Of a DNA stretch of 64,000 nt, positions 27,056 to 37,046 are shown one piece after another (the stretch's first letter is position 1; every line of letters starts with the position of its first letter). Origin of the DNA: Verrucomicrobiales bacterium (GTDB lineage: Bacteria > Verrucomicrobiota > Verrucomicrobiae > Limisphaerales > UBA1100). The DNA lies in contig PBLV01000015.1 of the NCBI GenBank assembly GCA_002721895.1, positions 1-64,000 of the forward strand, in the 5' to 3' direction. The notes under the pieces were generated by a model. It was not told where the DNA came from. It saw only the letters and a program-made list of their open reading frames with translations, and did no database searches. Both the position numbers and the translations under genes were made by a program.

Positions 27056-28675
27056 ATGTCAGCAAAACAACTCGCATTTGACCAAGCCGCCCGGCAGAAG
27101 ATCCTGTCCGGCGTGGAGAAACTCGCCCGCGCCGTCAAGGTGACCCTCGGGCCCAAGGGCCGCAACGTGCTCATCGACAAGAAGTTCGGCTCGCCGACCG
27201 CCACCAAGGACGGCGTGACCGTGGCCAAGGAGATTGAGCTGGAGGATCCCTACGAGAACATGGGCGCGCAGATGGTGCGCGAGACCGCCAGCAAGACCAG
27301 CGACGTGGCTGGCGACGGTACCACGACCGCGACGGTCTTGGCCGAGGCGATCTACCGCGAAGGCCTGCGCAGCGTCACCGCTGGCGCTAGCCCCATTCAC
27401 ATCCAGCGTGGTGTGCAGAAGGCCGTTGACGCGGCCGTGGGCCAGTTGGCCAACATCGCCAACAAGGTGAAGGACAAGAAGGAGATAAAGCAGGTCGCCA
27501 CCGTGTCCGCTAACTGGGACGAGACCATCGGCGACATCATCGCCGACGCCATGGACCAAGTGGGCAAGGACGGCACCATCACCGTCGAGGAAGCCCGTTC
27601 CATCGAGACGACCCTGGAGGTTGTCGAGGGCATGCAGTTCGACAAGGGCTACCTTTCGCCCTACTTCATGACCGACGCCGACACGCAGGAATGCAAGATG
27701 GAAGAGTGCAAGATCCTTCTCTACGAGAAGAAGATCAGCAGCGTGAAGGACATCCAGCCCATCCTCGAGAAGGTCGTGGCCGCGGGCAACAAGCCGCTGC
27801 TGATCGTCGCCGAGGACATCGAGGGCGAGGCGCTGGCCACCCTCGTGGTCAACCGTATTCGCGGCACCATCAAGGTTTGTGCCGTCAAGGCCCCTGGTTT
27901 CGGCGACCGTCGCAAGGCCATGATGGAAGACATTGCCATCCTCACCGGCGGCAAGTTCATCACCGAGGACCTCGGCCTGCAACTCGAGAACATCGAGCTG
28001 GGCGACCTCGGCAGTGCGGCCAACGTGACCGTTGAGAAGGAGAATACCATCATCATCGACGGCGGCGGCAAGGCCAAGGAGATCAAGGGCCGCATCGACC
28101 AGATCCGGCGCCAGATCGAGGAGACCACCTCCGACTACGACCGCGAGAAGCTCCAAGAGCGTCTCGCCAAGCTCGCCGGTGGCGTGGCTGTTATCAACGT
28201 CGGCGCCGCGACCGAGAGCGAGATGAAGGAGAAAAAGGCGCGCGTCGAGGACGCGTTGCACGCCACCCGCGCGGCGGTTGAGGAAGGTATCGTTGCCGGC
28301 GGTGGCACTGCGCTCCTGCGTTGTGCTGGTGCCATCGACAAGCTCAAGCTTAAGGGCGACGAGCAGGTGGGTGTCGACATTGTGCGTCATGCCATTGAGT
28401 CTCCACTTCGCGCGTTGGCGAGCAACGCCGGCCTGGAGGGTGCCGTGATTGTGCAGGGTGTGCTTGAGAACAAGGGCAGCACCGGGTACGACGTGGCCAA
28501 TGAGAAGTACACCGACCTCATCAAGGCGGGTGTTGTAGATCCGGCTAAGGTGACGCGGAGTGCGCTGCAAAACGCCTCCTCCATCGCGGCCCTGCTGCTC
28601 ACCACGGAGTGCCTCATCACTGACGTGCCCGAGGAGGAGAAGCCCGCCCCGGACCACGGCCACGACCACATGTAG
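27056..28675 (+). CDS. groEL: Chaperonin GroEL
   Basis: 539 residues. Classical blocks are [16 protein letters not shown], the ATP-site [24 protein letters not shown]-like [13 protein letters not shown], and [21 protein letters not shown]. The C-terminus is [13 protein letters not shown], His-rich instead of the usual GGM repeats, which may alter the cavity or bind metal. Codon use is strongly GC-ending, as expected for high expression. A strong terminator follows 28 bases after the stop. Confidence 0.98.
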   Translation: MSAKQLAFDQAARQKILSGVEKLARAVKVTLGPKGRNVLIDKKFGSPTATKDGVTVAKEIELEDPYENMGAQMVRETASKTSDVAGDGTTTATVLAEAIYREGLRSVTAGASPIHIQRGVQKAVDAAVGQLANIANKVKDKKEIKQVATVSANWDETIGDIIADAMDQVGKDGTITVEEARSIETTLEVVEGMQFDKGYLSPYFMTDADTQECKMEECKILLYEKKISSVKDIQPILEKVVAAGNKPLLIVAEDIEGEALATLVVNRIRGTIKVCAVKAPGFGDRRKAMMEDIAILTGGKFITEDLGLQLENIELGDLGSAANVTVEKENTIIIDGGGKAKEIKGRIDQIRRQIEETTSDYDREKLQERLAKLAGGVAVINVGAATESEMKEKKARVEDALHATRAAVEEGIVAGGGTALLRCAGAIDKLKLKGDEQVGVDIVRHAIESPLRALASNAGLEGAVIVQGVLENKGSTGYDVANEKYTDLIKAGVVDPAKVTRSALQNASSIAALLLTTECLITDVPEEEKPAPDHGHDHM

Positions 28676-28703
28676 GCCGCTGGACAATCAGTTAAAATTC
28701 ACG

Positions 28704-28731
28704 CGGGGCCGGGAAACCGGCCCCGTTTTTT
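28704..28731 (+). terminator. Intrinsic terminator of the dnaK-groESL block
   Basis: A 9-bp perfect stem, CGGGGCCGG (28704-28712) with CCGGCCCCG (28717-28725), closes a GAAA tetraloop and is followed by six T. Textbook rho-independent terminator. Confidence 0.96.
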
Positions 28732-28786
28732 AATGCATGCGCGGGGTTGGTGTTGCATTAATAAATGGTTTCAGTATTTTCGCCGA

Positions 28787-29272
28787 ATGAAATCCCACGC
28801 GCTGCTCAGGCGGATTCTCAAGAAAACCAGCGCCAAGGAAATCGCCAGTGCGATGCAGCTCTCGATTTCCACTGTCTACAAATGGGCTGAGTCGCCCACG
28901 CGCGGCAATGGCATTCGCAATCCTCTGGACCGGGCTGCCTTGTTGCACGAAATCACTGGCGACCGGCGTGTGATCAACTGGATTTGTGAGCAGTCTGATG
29001 GCTATTTTATTGAGAATCCCAAGACGGGGCAGGAAGCCGAGGACATTATTCCGGCTACGAACCGGGTTGTCAGTGAGTTCGCGGAATTGCTGGGGGTGGT
29101 GGCGCATGCGGCGAGTGACAACAGGATTTCGCGCGAGGAATCCGAGAAAATTCGCCAGACATGGGAGGCGTTGAAGAGTACGACGGAAGGATTTGTGCGT
29201 CGCTGTGAGGAGGGTAATTTCCGGAAGCTGAATTCCGAGATGCGTCGGATGGGCAAGAAGAAACTGAAATGA
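28787..29272 (+). CDS. Helix-turn-helix protein resembling phage CII-type regulators
   Basis: 161 residues from ATG 28787 (KSHALLRRILKKT); a longer start at 28733 overlaps the region just after the groEL terminator and is unlikely. An HTH is visible at about 14-35 (SAKEIASAMQLSISTVYKWAES). NPLDRAALLHEITGDRRVINW and CEQSDGYFIENP resemble the phage regulatory CII family (PF06892-like), also found as chromosomal genes in PVC bacteria. The C-terminal half is a charged helix. No phage genes surround it. Target unknown. Confidence 0.7.
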   Translation: MKSHALLRRILKKTSAKEIASAMQLSISTVYKWAESPTRGNGIRNPLDRAALLHEITGDRRVINWICEQSDGYFIENPKTGQEAEDIIPATNRVVSEFAELLGVVAHAASDNRISREESEKIRQTWEALKSTTEGFVRRCEEGNFRKLNSEMRRMGKKKLK

Positions 29273-29428
29273 GGCGAGGATGTGCCTCAAGAGGCGCAAA
29301 AAACATTCGCCACCGCGATTTTTCAGGCATAAAGTGGGGTCCGGCATTGTCCATTCTGGCTGTTAGGGCCGGAGCATTCGGGCGTCTGCCTCCGTCCAAT
29401 GGACACTGACGCGCTGGAGTCAAAAAAA

Positions 29429-32400
29429 ATGAAAAAGATCATTGCTTCTCTCATTCTCGCCACCTTTGCGGTCACGCTTTTCTCCGTGGCCCCGCCGCCG
29501 GTTGCAAAAGACAACAAGACACTGTGGAAACAGTACGATGAGGCCCTGAAAAAGGGGCTTCCCAAGACGGCCATTACACACTTGGAACCGATCATCGCTG
29601 GTGCGATGAAGGAAAAGAACTACGACGAGGCCATCAAGGCCATCGGCAAGAAGATTGCGCTGGAGGGCAACATACAGGGGAATTTGCCGGAGGAAAAAAT
29701 CACCCGCCTAGAGGCCGAGATCGCCAAGGCACCCAAGGAAATGGTGCCGATGATGGACGCCATCCTCGCCAACTGGTACTGGCATTACTTCCAGCGCAAC
29801 CGCTGGCGTTACATGCAGCGTACTGCCGGTGCGGGCGGCAAAGACATCAAGGAATGGTCGCTGCCACGTATCCTTGAGGAGATCGACAACAAATTCCAGA
29901 AGGCACTCGCCGCACGCGTGATCTTGAAGAAGACGCCGGTGGGCGACTACGCCGATCTGTTGCAGAAGGGCTCCACCCCCGAAAGCTACCGCCCGACCAT
30001 GTTCGACTTCGTGGCGCACAACGCCCTGCAGTTCTATCAGGCACCGGAACAGGCTGGATCGAAGGCATCCGACGCGTTCGAGATTTCCGCTGACAGCCCA
30101 ATCTTCGCCGATGCGGATGAGTTCGTGAAGTGGAACCCCAAGACCACCGACAACAACTCCCGCAAGCTGCGCGCCATCAAGCTCTATCAGGAACTCATCC
30201 GCTTCCACAGCGACGACGCCAAGAAGGATGCCCTTATCGATGCCGATCTCTGGCGCCTGCAGTTCGGCAAGGCGCAGGCCTTTGGCGAAACGAAGAATGC
30301 AAACTACAAGAAGGCGCTCGGCCGGTTCATCACCAAGTGGGCGGACCACCAAATCTCCGCGCGCGCGCGCCATCAGCAAGCCAGTGTTCTGCAAGGCGAG
30401 GGCGACTACGTGGCCGCGCACAAAGTCGCCAAACAGGGCGTGGACACTTACCCCAACAGCCCCGGCGGCGCGATGTGCCACAATCTCGTCCAGCAGATTG
30501 AAGCCAAGGAATCGCAGGTGACCGTGGAGCGCATCTGGAACAACCCCCAGCCCAACATTCAGGTCAAGTACCGCAATGTTGACCAGATTCACTTTCGAGT
30601 CATCGCCGACGACTACGAGCGCCTCATCCGCACGCGGAACTGGCGCCCCGAGAGCTTGAACCGCAATGAGCAACTCGCCTTGTTGAACAAGGAAATCGTC
30701 AAAGAATGGTCCGTAAAACTAAAGCCGACTGATGATTTCCAGGAACAAGTCGTAAAAATTGATGTGCCCAAGGGTTTGCCCAAAGGTTTCTACTTCCTCA
30801 TTAGCAGCCACACCAAGGACTTCGGCGCAAACAACAACCGCGTGTACTTCAGCGACTTCTGGGTCAGCGACCTCGCCATCGTGATGCGCAACCGCAGCGG
30901 CGAAGGCCGCGTGGAAGGCTTTGTGCTAGACGCCATTTCCGGCGAGCCGGTGGCCGGCGCCAAGCTGCGTGGCTGGTGGCGGCAGGGCCGCAACCGCGTG
31001 GAGGCCGCGCCTACCGCATCCGATGCTAATGGCAAATTCAGCTTCCCCGCCGCCAACCGCGGTTATCTCATCCTTGCCAGCAAGGATCGCGACCAGCTTT
31101 CCACAGCGCGCGACCATTACAACAGCAACCGCTTCCATAACCCACGCCCCTACTCGCGCACGGTGTTCTTCACCGACCGCTCGCTGTATCGCCCGGGCCA
31201 GACCATTGAGTACAAGGGCATCAGCTACAGTGTCGACCAGCACGGTGACAATTATCAGGTGATGAAAAACCAGTTCCTCACCGTCATCTTCCGCGACCGC
31301 AACGGCAAGGAGATCGACAAGCAACAGCAGCGCGCTAACGAATTCGGCTCGTTCAGTGGCAAGTTCACCGCGCCACGCGATCGCTTGATGGGCCGCATGA
31401 GCCTACAGGTGCAAGGCGGGCCGGGTGGTTCCACATCCTTTAACGTAGAGGAATACAAACGCCCGAAATTCCAAGTAGCCATCGACGACCCCAAGGTCGC
31501 CGCCAAACTACACGGCAAGGTGAACATCACTGGCAAAGCCACGGCATACACCGGCGTAGCCATTAACGATGCGAAGGTGAAATGGCGCGTTGTGCGTGAA
31601 GTTCGCTATCCCAGCTGGTGGGGCTGGTGCTACTGGTGGCGCCCCATGCCGCAAGGCAAGAGTCAGGAAATCGCCCACGGTATTTCCGGCACCAAGCCGG
31701 ATGGCTCGTTCGACATCGAGTTTACAGCTTTGCCTGACCTCTCCGTGCCGGAGAAGGATGAGCCGACGTTCCACTATAAGATCCACGCCGATGTCACCGA
31801 CACCACCGGCGAAACGCGCTCCGCTGACAACAGCATCAACGTCGGCTACACCGCCTTGAAGGCCAGTGTGTCCGCCGGCGAATGGCAAACAGTGGATAAT
31901 GAGGTGGCTCTTAACATCAGCACCACCAGTCTCGACGGCATCGGCCAGTCCGCCGAGGGCTCACTGAAAATCTATGCGCTCAAGGAGCCGGAGACTGTGC
32001 AGCGCGAGAAACTTCGCGGTGGCTACTACCCAATGCCGCGGCTGCTGGGAAGGCGCGCCCTCACTTTCAAGCCCGAGCCCGATCTCAGTAAGCCCAACTC
32101 ATGGGAGCTGGGCAAGGTTGTCGAAGAAAAAGGCTTCACCACCGATAAGGCTGGCAGCGCCAACTTTGCCTTCAATCTGCCCGTCGGTTCCTATCGCGCG
32201 ATGCTCGAGACACAGGACCGCTTCGGCAAGAAGGTTACCGCACAACTACCCATTCAGGTTCTGAACCCCAAGGCAGGCAAGCTCTCCATCAAGGTTCCTC
32301 ACGTCCTCAAAGCGCCGCAATGGACCATCGAGCCGGGCGCCGAGTTTATGGCGTTATGGGGCAGTGGCTACGATCAAGCCCGCGCATACGTGGAGGTCGT

Positions 32401-35400
32401 GCATCGCCGCAAGACCCTGCAGGCTTTCTGGACCGAGCGCGGACTGACACAATTCCAAATCAAGCAGGCCGTTAACGAGGCCATGCGCGGCGGGTTCACG
32501 CTTCATGTAACAATGGTGCGCGAAAATCGTGCTTACCTAACCAGCCAAAAAGTCAATGTTCCGTGGACCAATAAGAATCTATCGGTCAAATGGGAACACT
32601 TCACCGATAAGCTCGAACCAGGAAACAAGGAAACCTGGACGGCGGTCGTGACAGGCCCGAATGCGAAAAAGGCAGTGGCAGAAATGGTCGCCACGCTTTA
32701 CGACGAGAGCCTCGATCAATTTAAGCCACATCAATGGCAGACCGCATTCAATGTTTTCCGTCAGGACTACTCACACCTCCGCCAGTCATTTGAGAACCAG
32801 ACGAAAAATCTGCAATACATCCAGGGTCAATGGCCGAGGCAACACAAGGGCTACCAACTCTCCTATCACCGATTCCCCGGTGAAATAACTGCCAATCTCT
32901 GGGGCTTCCAGTATTTCGGTGCCAGAAATACTATGGCATTAACAGGTCGCGGCGGTCGGGGACGACCGGAAATGGCACTTGCACAAGGTGCACCTGCCCC
33001 ACCCATGGCTGCAATGAGAATGGCTAAAGGGGCGCTTGGGCAGCAAGCCATGGAAATGCGGGCCGACGCTGCCGTTGCTGAAACAGTTAATGCTGGCGCA
33101 GCTGATGATGGCGTAGCTGGAAAACGAGATGCCAATGGAATTGCAGGAGCCGAAGGCAACTCCCCCGACCTCACCCAAGTGACCGCTCGCAAGAATCTTA
33201 ATGAGACAGCTTTCTTCCTGCCGCACTTGGTAGCGAATAAGGACGGTGAAGTGCGCATGGAGTTCACCATTCCCGAGGCACTCACACAGTGGAAGTTCAT
33301 GGGCTTCACACACGGGCAATCTCTAGAAAGCGGTTACCTCACCGATACAACTGTGACTGCCAAGGATCTCATGGTGCAGCCCAACCCACCCCGTTTCCTG
33401 CGCGAGGGCGACATGCTGGAATTCACCGTCAAGGTCAGCAACCTTTCTGGCGAAGTCCAAAAAGGCAAAGTAATGCTTACCTTCAACGATGCCACCAGTG
33501 GTGACAACGTCGATCCGCTCCTCAACAACGAAGCCAACGAGAAGGCCTTTGAGGTGCCCGCCAAGCAAAGCAAAACCTACAGTTGGCGCCTGCAGGTGCC
33601 GGATGGCATGGGCTTCCTCGCTTACAAAGCCGTCGGCGCCACTGACAAGATGAGCGACGGCGAGGCAAACCACCTGCCGGTGCTTTCCCGGCGCATCTTT
33701 GTCACGGAGAGCCTGCCGCTGCCCATACGCGGCGCGAAGACGAAGAACTTCAACTTCGCCAAGCTCATCGGCTCCGGCAAGTCCGACACCATCCAGCACG
33801 AGCGTTACACCGTGCAAATGGTCTCCAACCCCAGCTGGTACGCCGTCATGGCGCTGCCCTACCTGATGGAGTACCCGCACGAGTGCGCCGAGCAGACGTT
33901 CAACCGCCTCTACGCCAACAGCCTTGCCCAACACATCGCCAACAGCGACCCGCGCATCCGGCAGGTGTTCGACCAGTGGCGCAACACGCCCGCGCTCGAC
34001 AGCCCGATGGAAAAGAACCAGGACCTCAAGGCCGTCATGCTCGAGGAAACCCCGTGGCTGCGTCAGGCCAAGAAGGAAAGCCAGGCCCGCCGCAACGTCG
34101 GCATCCTGTTCGAGGACGGCCGCCTCGCCCGCGAGAGGAACCGCATGCTCACCAAGCTGCGCGAACTCCAGCGGCCCGACGGCGCGTGGAGCTGGTTCCC
34201 CGGCGGTCCTCCCAACGACTACATGACCCTGTACATTGCCACCGGCTTCGGCCGCCTGCGCCACCTCGGCGTCAACCTCGACGCCAGCATGGCCATCAAG
34301 GCCCTGAACCGGATGGACGGCTGGATCCACAAGCGCTACCGTTGGATTGTCGACCACGGTCACAAGGACAAGAACAACCTGTCCACCACTATAGCCTTCT
34401 ACCTCTACGGGCGCAGCTTCTTCCTCAAGGACCGCAAGATCGCCCCGCAACACAAGGAGGCTGTTGACTACTTCCTCGCGCAGGCCAAGAAACACTGGCT
34501 GCACGTCGGCGGCGGCATCGGCGCGGCTGTCAACGGCAACCGCCAGAGCCAAGCCCACATCGCCGTCGGCCTCCACCGCTTTGGTGACAAGGCCACCCCG
34601 CGTGACATCATCGCCTCCCTCAAGGAACGCTCTGTCACCGACGAGGAGATGGGCATGTTCTGGCGCGATACCGAGCACAGCTGGTGGTGGTACCGCGCCC
34701 CCATCGAGACGCAGGCCATGATGATCGAGGCCCTGCACGAGGTCGCCCGCGACTTCGACAACGTCGAGGAATGCAAGGTCTGGCTCCTCAAGCAGAAGCA
34801 GACCCGCGACTGGAAAACCACCAAGGCCACCGCCGACGCCTGCTACGCCCTGCTTCTGCAAGGCGCTAACTGGCTCGCCAGCGAAGCCCTTGTGGAGGTC
34901 ACCGTCGGCGACACCAAGATCGACCCCAAGAATGTAGAGGCTGGCACCGGCTTCTACGAGCATCGCTTCCTCGGCAGCGACGTGAAGCCCGAGTTGGGTA
35001 AGGTCAAGGTCACCAAGCATGACGAGGGCGTCGCTTGGGGTAGCGTCCACTGGCAGTACCTGGAGGATATCAGCAAGATCACCCCGCACGAGGAAACCCC
35101 GCTGACTTTGCAGAAGAAACTCTTCATTAAGGTCAACACCAACGCCGGCCCGCAGCTCAAGCCCTTCAACGGCACCGCCGCTGTCGGCGATGAGCTCGTG
35201 CAACGCATCGTCCTGCGCACCGACCGCGACATGGAATACGTGCACCTCAAGGACCAGCGGGGCAGTGGTACCGAGCCGGTGAACGTACTTAGCAGGTACC
35301 GTTATCAAGACGGCCTCGGCTACTACGAAAGCACTCGCGACACTGCCACGCACTTCTTCATCGACTACCTGCCCAAGGGCACCTACGTCTTTGAGTATAG

Positions 35401-35512
35401 CGTGCGCGTCCAGCACAAGGGCCAGTACCAGTCCGGCATGGCCAGCATCCAGTGCATGTACGCCCCCGAATTCAACAGCCACTCCGAGAGCCACAAGCTA
35501 TCGGTGCAGTAG
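29429..35512 (+). CDS. Bacterial alpha-2-macroglobulin family protein with thioester motif
   Basis: 2027 residues from ATG 29429, giving a signal peptide (KKIIASLILATFAVTLFSVA) and a GGAG site. The N-terminal 350 residues are helical and TPR-like. Macroglobulin domains follow, with a clear MG2 start at YRPGQTIEYKG. A Gly/Ala/Met-rich low-complexity stretch lies at about 1174-1245. The A2M/thioester domain has YPHECAEQTFNRLYAN with the CxEQ thioester C1486-Q1489. Such periplasmic proteins trap proteases, classically beside penicillin-binding protein 1C, which is not here. Larger than E. coli A2M (1653 residues). Stands alone with its own terminator. Confidence 0.93.
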   Translation: MKKIIASLILATFAVTLFSVAPPPVAKDNKTLWKQYDEALKKGLPKTAITHLEPIIAGAMKEKNYDEAIKAIGKKIALEGNIQGNLPEEKITRLEAEIAKAPKEMVPMMDAILANWYWHYFQRNRWRYMQRTAGAGGKDIKEWSLPRILEEIDNKFQKALAARVILKKTPVGDYADLLQKGSTPESYRPTMFDFVAHNALQFYQAPEQAGSKASDAFEISADSPIFADADEFVKWNPKTTDNNSRKLRAIKLYQELIRFHSDDAKKDALIDADLWRLQFGKAQAFGETKNANYKKALGRFITKWADHQISARARHQQASVLQGEGDYVAAHKVAKQGVDTYPNSPGGAMCHNLVQQIEAKESQVTVERIWNNPQPNIQVKYRNVDQIHFRVIADDYERLIRTRNWRPESLNRNEQLALLNKEIVKEWSVKLKPTDDFQEQVVKIDVPKGLPKGFYFLISSHTKDFGANNNRVYFSDFWVSDLAIVMRNRSGEGRVEGFVLDAISGEPVAGAKLRGWWRQGRNRVEAAPTASDANGKFSFPAANRGYLILASKDRDQLSTARDHYNSNRFHNPRPYSRTVFFTDRSLYRPGQTIEYKGISYSVDQHGDNYQVMKNQFLTVIFRDRNGKEIDKQQQRANEFGSFSGKFTAPRDRLMGRMSLQVQGGPGGSTSFNVEEYKRPKFQVAIDDPKVAAKLHGKVNITGKATAYTGVAINDAKVKWRVVREVRYPSWWGWCYWWRPMPQGKSQEIAHGISGTKPDGSFDIEFTALPDLSVPEKDEPTFHYKIHADVTDTTGETRSADNSINVGYTALKASVSAGEWQTVDNEVALNISTTSLDGIGQSAEGSLKIYALKEPETVQREKLRGGYYPMPRLLGRRALTFKPEPDLSKPNSWELGKVVEEKGFTTDKAGSANFAFNLPVGSYRAMLETQDRFGKKVTAQLPIQVLNPKAGKLSIKVPHVLKAPQWTIEPGAEFMALWGSGYDQARAYVEVVHRRKTLQAFWTERGLTQFQIKQAVNEAMRGGFTLHVTMVRENRAYLTSQKVNVPWTNKNLSVKWEHFTDKLEPGNKETWTAVVTGPNAKKAVAEMVATLYDESLDQFKPHQWQTAFNVFRQDYSHLRQSFENQTKNLQYIQGQWPRQHKGYQLSYHRFPGEITANLWGFQYFGARNTMALTGRGGRGRPEMALAQGAPAPPMAAMRMAKGALGQQAMEMRADAAVAETVNAGAADDGVAGKRDANGIAGAEGNSPDLTQVTARKNLNETAFFLPHLVANKDGEVRMEFTIPEALTQWKFMGFTHGQSLESGYLTDTTVTAKDLMVQPNPPRFLREGDMLEFTVKVSNLSGEVQKGKVMLTFNDATSGDNVDPLLNNEANEKAFEVPAKQSKTYSWRLQVPDGMGFLAYKAVGATDKMSDGEANHLPVLSRRIFVTESLPLPIRGAKTKNFNFAKLIGSGKSDTIQHERYTVQMVSNPSWYAVMALPYLMEYPHECAEQTFNRLYANSLAQHIANSDPRIRQVFDQWRNTPALDSPMEKNQDLKAVMLEETPWLRQAKKESQARRNVGILFEDGRLARERNRMLTKLRELQRPDGAWSWFPGGPPNDYMTLYIATGFGRLRHLGVNLDASMAIKALNRMDGWIHKRYRWIVDHGHKDKNNLSTTIAFYLYGRSFFLKDRKIAPQHKEAVDYFLAQAKKHWLHVGGGIGAAVNGNRQSQAHIAVGLHRFGDKATPRDIIASLKERSVTDEEMGMFWRDTEHSWWWYRAPIETQAMMIEALHEVARDFDNVEECKVWLLKQKQTRDWKTTKATADACYALLLQGANWLASEALVEVTVGDTKIDPKNVEAGTGFYEHRFLGSDVKPELGKVKVTKHDEGVAWGSVHWQYLEDISKITPHEETPLTLQKKLFIKVNTNAGPQLKPFNGTAAVGDELVQRIVLRTDRDMEYVHLKDQRGSGTEPVNVLSRYRYQDGLGYYESTRDTATHFFIDYLPKGTYVFEYSVRVQHKGQYQSGMASIQCMYAPEFNSHSESHKLSVQ

Positions 35513-35533
35513 GCTGGGCAAAGAATTCATACA

Positions 35534-35561
35534 AGGGCCGGAATCAATTCCGGCCCTTTTT
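35534..35561 (+). terminator. Intrinsic terminator after the alpha-2-macroglobulin gene
   Basis: AGGGCCGGAA (35534-35543) pairs perfectly with TTCCGGCCCT (35548-35557) around a four-base loop, followed by a T run. Confidence 0.95.
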
Positions 35562-35687
35562 GCTTAATCTTGGCATTCTTTTAATGTAACTGTCCACGGC
35601 CCTTACGCAAAAAGCTGGATTCAAGGGCGAGTTTTTGTTAGGAGAGCGGCACTCTTTGGTGGGTGCTGAGGGGCTCGGGCATTTGTC

Positions 35688-36974
35688 ATGTATGCGCGCA
35701 AGCAGCTGGATTTTTCCTATCGCGACCTGTTGGCTGCGGTAGGACATACTCTCCGACCGGGGTTGCGCCGGGAGATTGTTGCTGCCGATCTTGAAAAACT
35801 CTGGTCGGCGGAAAATGACGCCATCGCCGCGCTGTCGGTGCGCACTCTTTTTGACGCCTACCTTTCAATCCTCAATCTGCCTCGTGGAAGCGAGGTGCTG
35901 ATGACCGGCGTTAACATTCCCGACATGGTCCAAATCGTTCATGCCCATGGGCTGGTTGTCGTGGCGGTGGATCTCAACATGAGGACACTTGAGGTCAAGC
36001 GTGGCGCGGTCAAGCGTGCCCTCACGTCACGCACGCGCCTGATTGTTGCCGCTCATCTGTTTGGGGCTCGGATGGACATGGATCCCATTTTCCGTGCCGT
36101 GACGGATCGTCCGGAGATTCGTGTAGTGGAGGATTGTGCACAGGCGTTCCGGGGTATTGATCGTTACAACGGTGATGCTCGAAGTGACATAAGTCTCTTT
36201 AGTTTTGGATCCATCAAGACGGCCAGTGCCCTTGGCGGGGCTATGGCACGGGTACGGAAAGGACAAGAGCGCGGTGCCCTTCGCAATCGTCTTTCAAAAT
36301 ATCCCGAGAGAGGCCGGGCCGGGTTTATATGGCGCACGATCAAGTATGGGGTCCTAAAAACACTGGGCCAGCCGGTTTGCTACCGGCTCTTTGTTCGCGC
36401 GTGCGAACTGCTGCGCGTGGATTTTGACGAATTGGTCATTGCCGCAGTACGAAATTTCAAGGCCAGTGAACTCCTGCTGCACATTCGTCAACAGCCCCCG
36501 GTGGCGCAGCTTGCCTTGTTGCTCCGTCGTCTTCACCAATCCAGAAACGGCCATCTGGCCGGGCGTATTGTCGCGGGCAACACTGTGCGGGATGGCCTCC
36601 GGGAGTTCGTGGATATTCATGGCGTTGACAGCGCATCTCACACTTATTGGCTTTTCCCAGTTCGTTGTGCCGACAAGGGCAAACTGGTGGCCGACCTGCG
36701 CGCAGCGGGATTTGATGCCACTTCAACATCGACCCAACTGCAAGCAATTGCGCCGGATGCAGCACCGGACAAGCCGGCTCGTGAGTGTAATGAGTACATT
36801 CGGGACACGGTATATTTGCCGGTATACGCCGGCCTGCCGAACCGACAATTGAACCGACTGATCTCAGTAATCCGCGACGCTTCCACCCAGATTCCAGTCG
36901 AAAAGATGCCACCCCGGGGCGCATTGAAGCGGAAAAAGTCGGTTGCTCGTCGCGTCGTTCAAAGGACCGGATAA
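35688..36974 (+). CDS. DegT/DnrJ/EryC1/StrS-family PLP aminotransferase-like protein
   Basis: 428 residues, slightly longer than the usual 370-400. Family features: SEVLMTGVNIPDMVQIVHAHG (the substrate and cofactor region, where relatives have YTFxAT), VVEDCAQAF with the PLP Asp, and the Schiff-base Lys K177 in SFGSIKTASALGGAM. These enzymes aminate keto-sugars for cell-surface glycans or antibiotics. No sugar-nucleotide genes lie next to it, so the substrate is unknown. The start ATG 35688 has GAGGGG about 19 bases upstream, which is far. Transcribed alone, or possibly into the sulfatase cluster 72 bases on. Confidence 0.85.
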   Translation: MYARKQLDFSYRDLLAAVGHTLRPGLRREIVAADLEKLWSAENDAIAALSVRTLFDAYLSILNLPRGSEVLMTGVNIPDMVQIVHAHGLVVVAVDLNMRTLEVKRGAVKRALTSRTRLIVAAHLFGARMDMDPIFRAVTDRPEIRVVEDCAQAFRGIDRYNGDARSDISLFSFGSIKTASALGGAMARVRKGQERGALRNRLSKYPERGRAGFIWRTIKYGVLKTLGQPVCYRLFVRACELLRVDFDELVIAAVRNFKASELLLHIRQQPPVAQLALLLRRLHQSRNGHLAGRIVAGNTVRDGLREFVDIHGVDSASHTYWLFPVRCADKGKLVADLRAAGFDATSTSTQLQAIAPDAAPDKPARECNEYIRDTVYLPVYAGLPNRQLNRLISVIRDASTQIPVEKMPPRGALKRKKSVARRVVQRTG

Positions 36975-37046
36975 ATCTTCCGGTTATTGGTTTTCGTTTT
37001 CGAATTTCTGTATCATTTTCAATTTGCCTGTGCTTTGCTCTATTGC

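Noticed and set aside
27059..28687. 542-residue frame antisense to groEL
   Set aside because: Produced by GC-ending codons of groEL; composition is Val/Leu/Gly/His-rich without domains.
28733..28786. N-terminal extension of the CII-like protein
   Set aside because: It would start right behind the groEL terminator, and the added residues do not fit the family.
33323..35494. 723-residue frame antisense to the alpha-2-macroglobulin gene
   Set aside because: Same codon-bias artefact; the sense strand has a coherent domain order.
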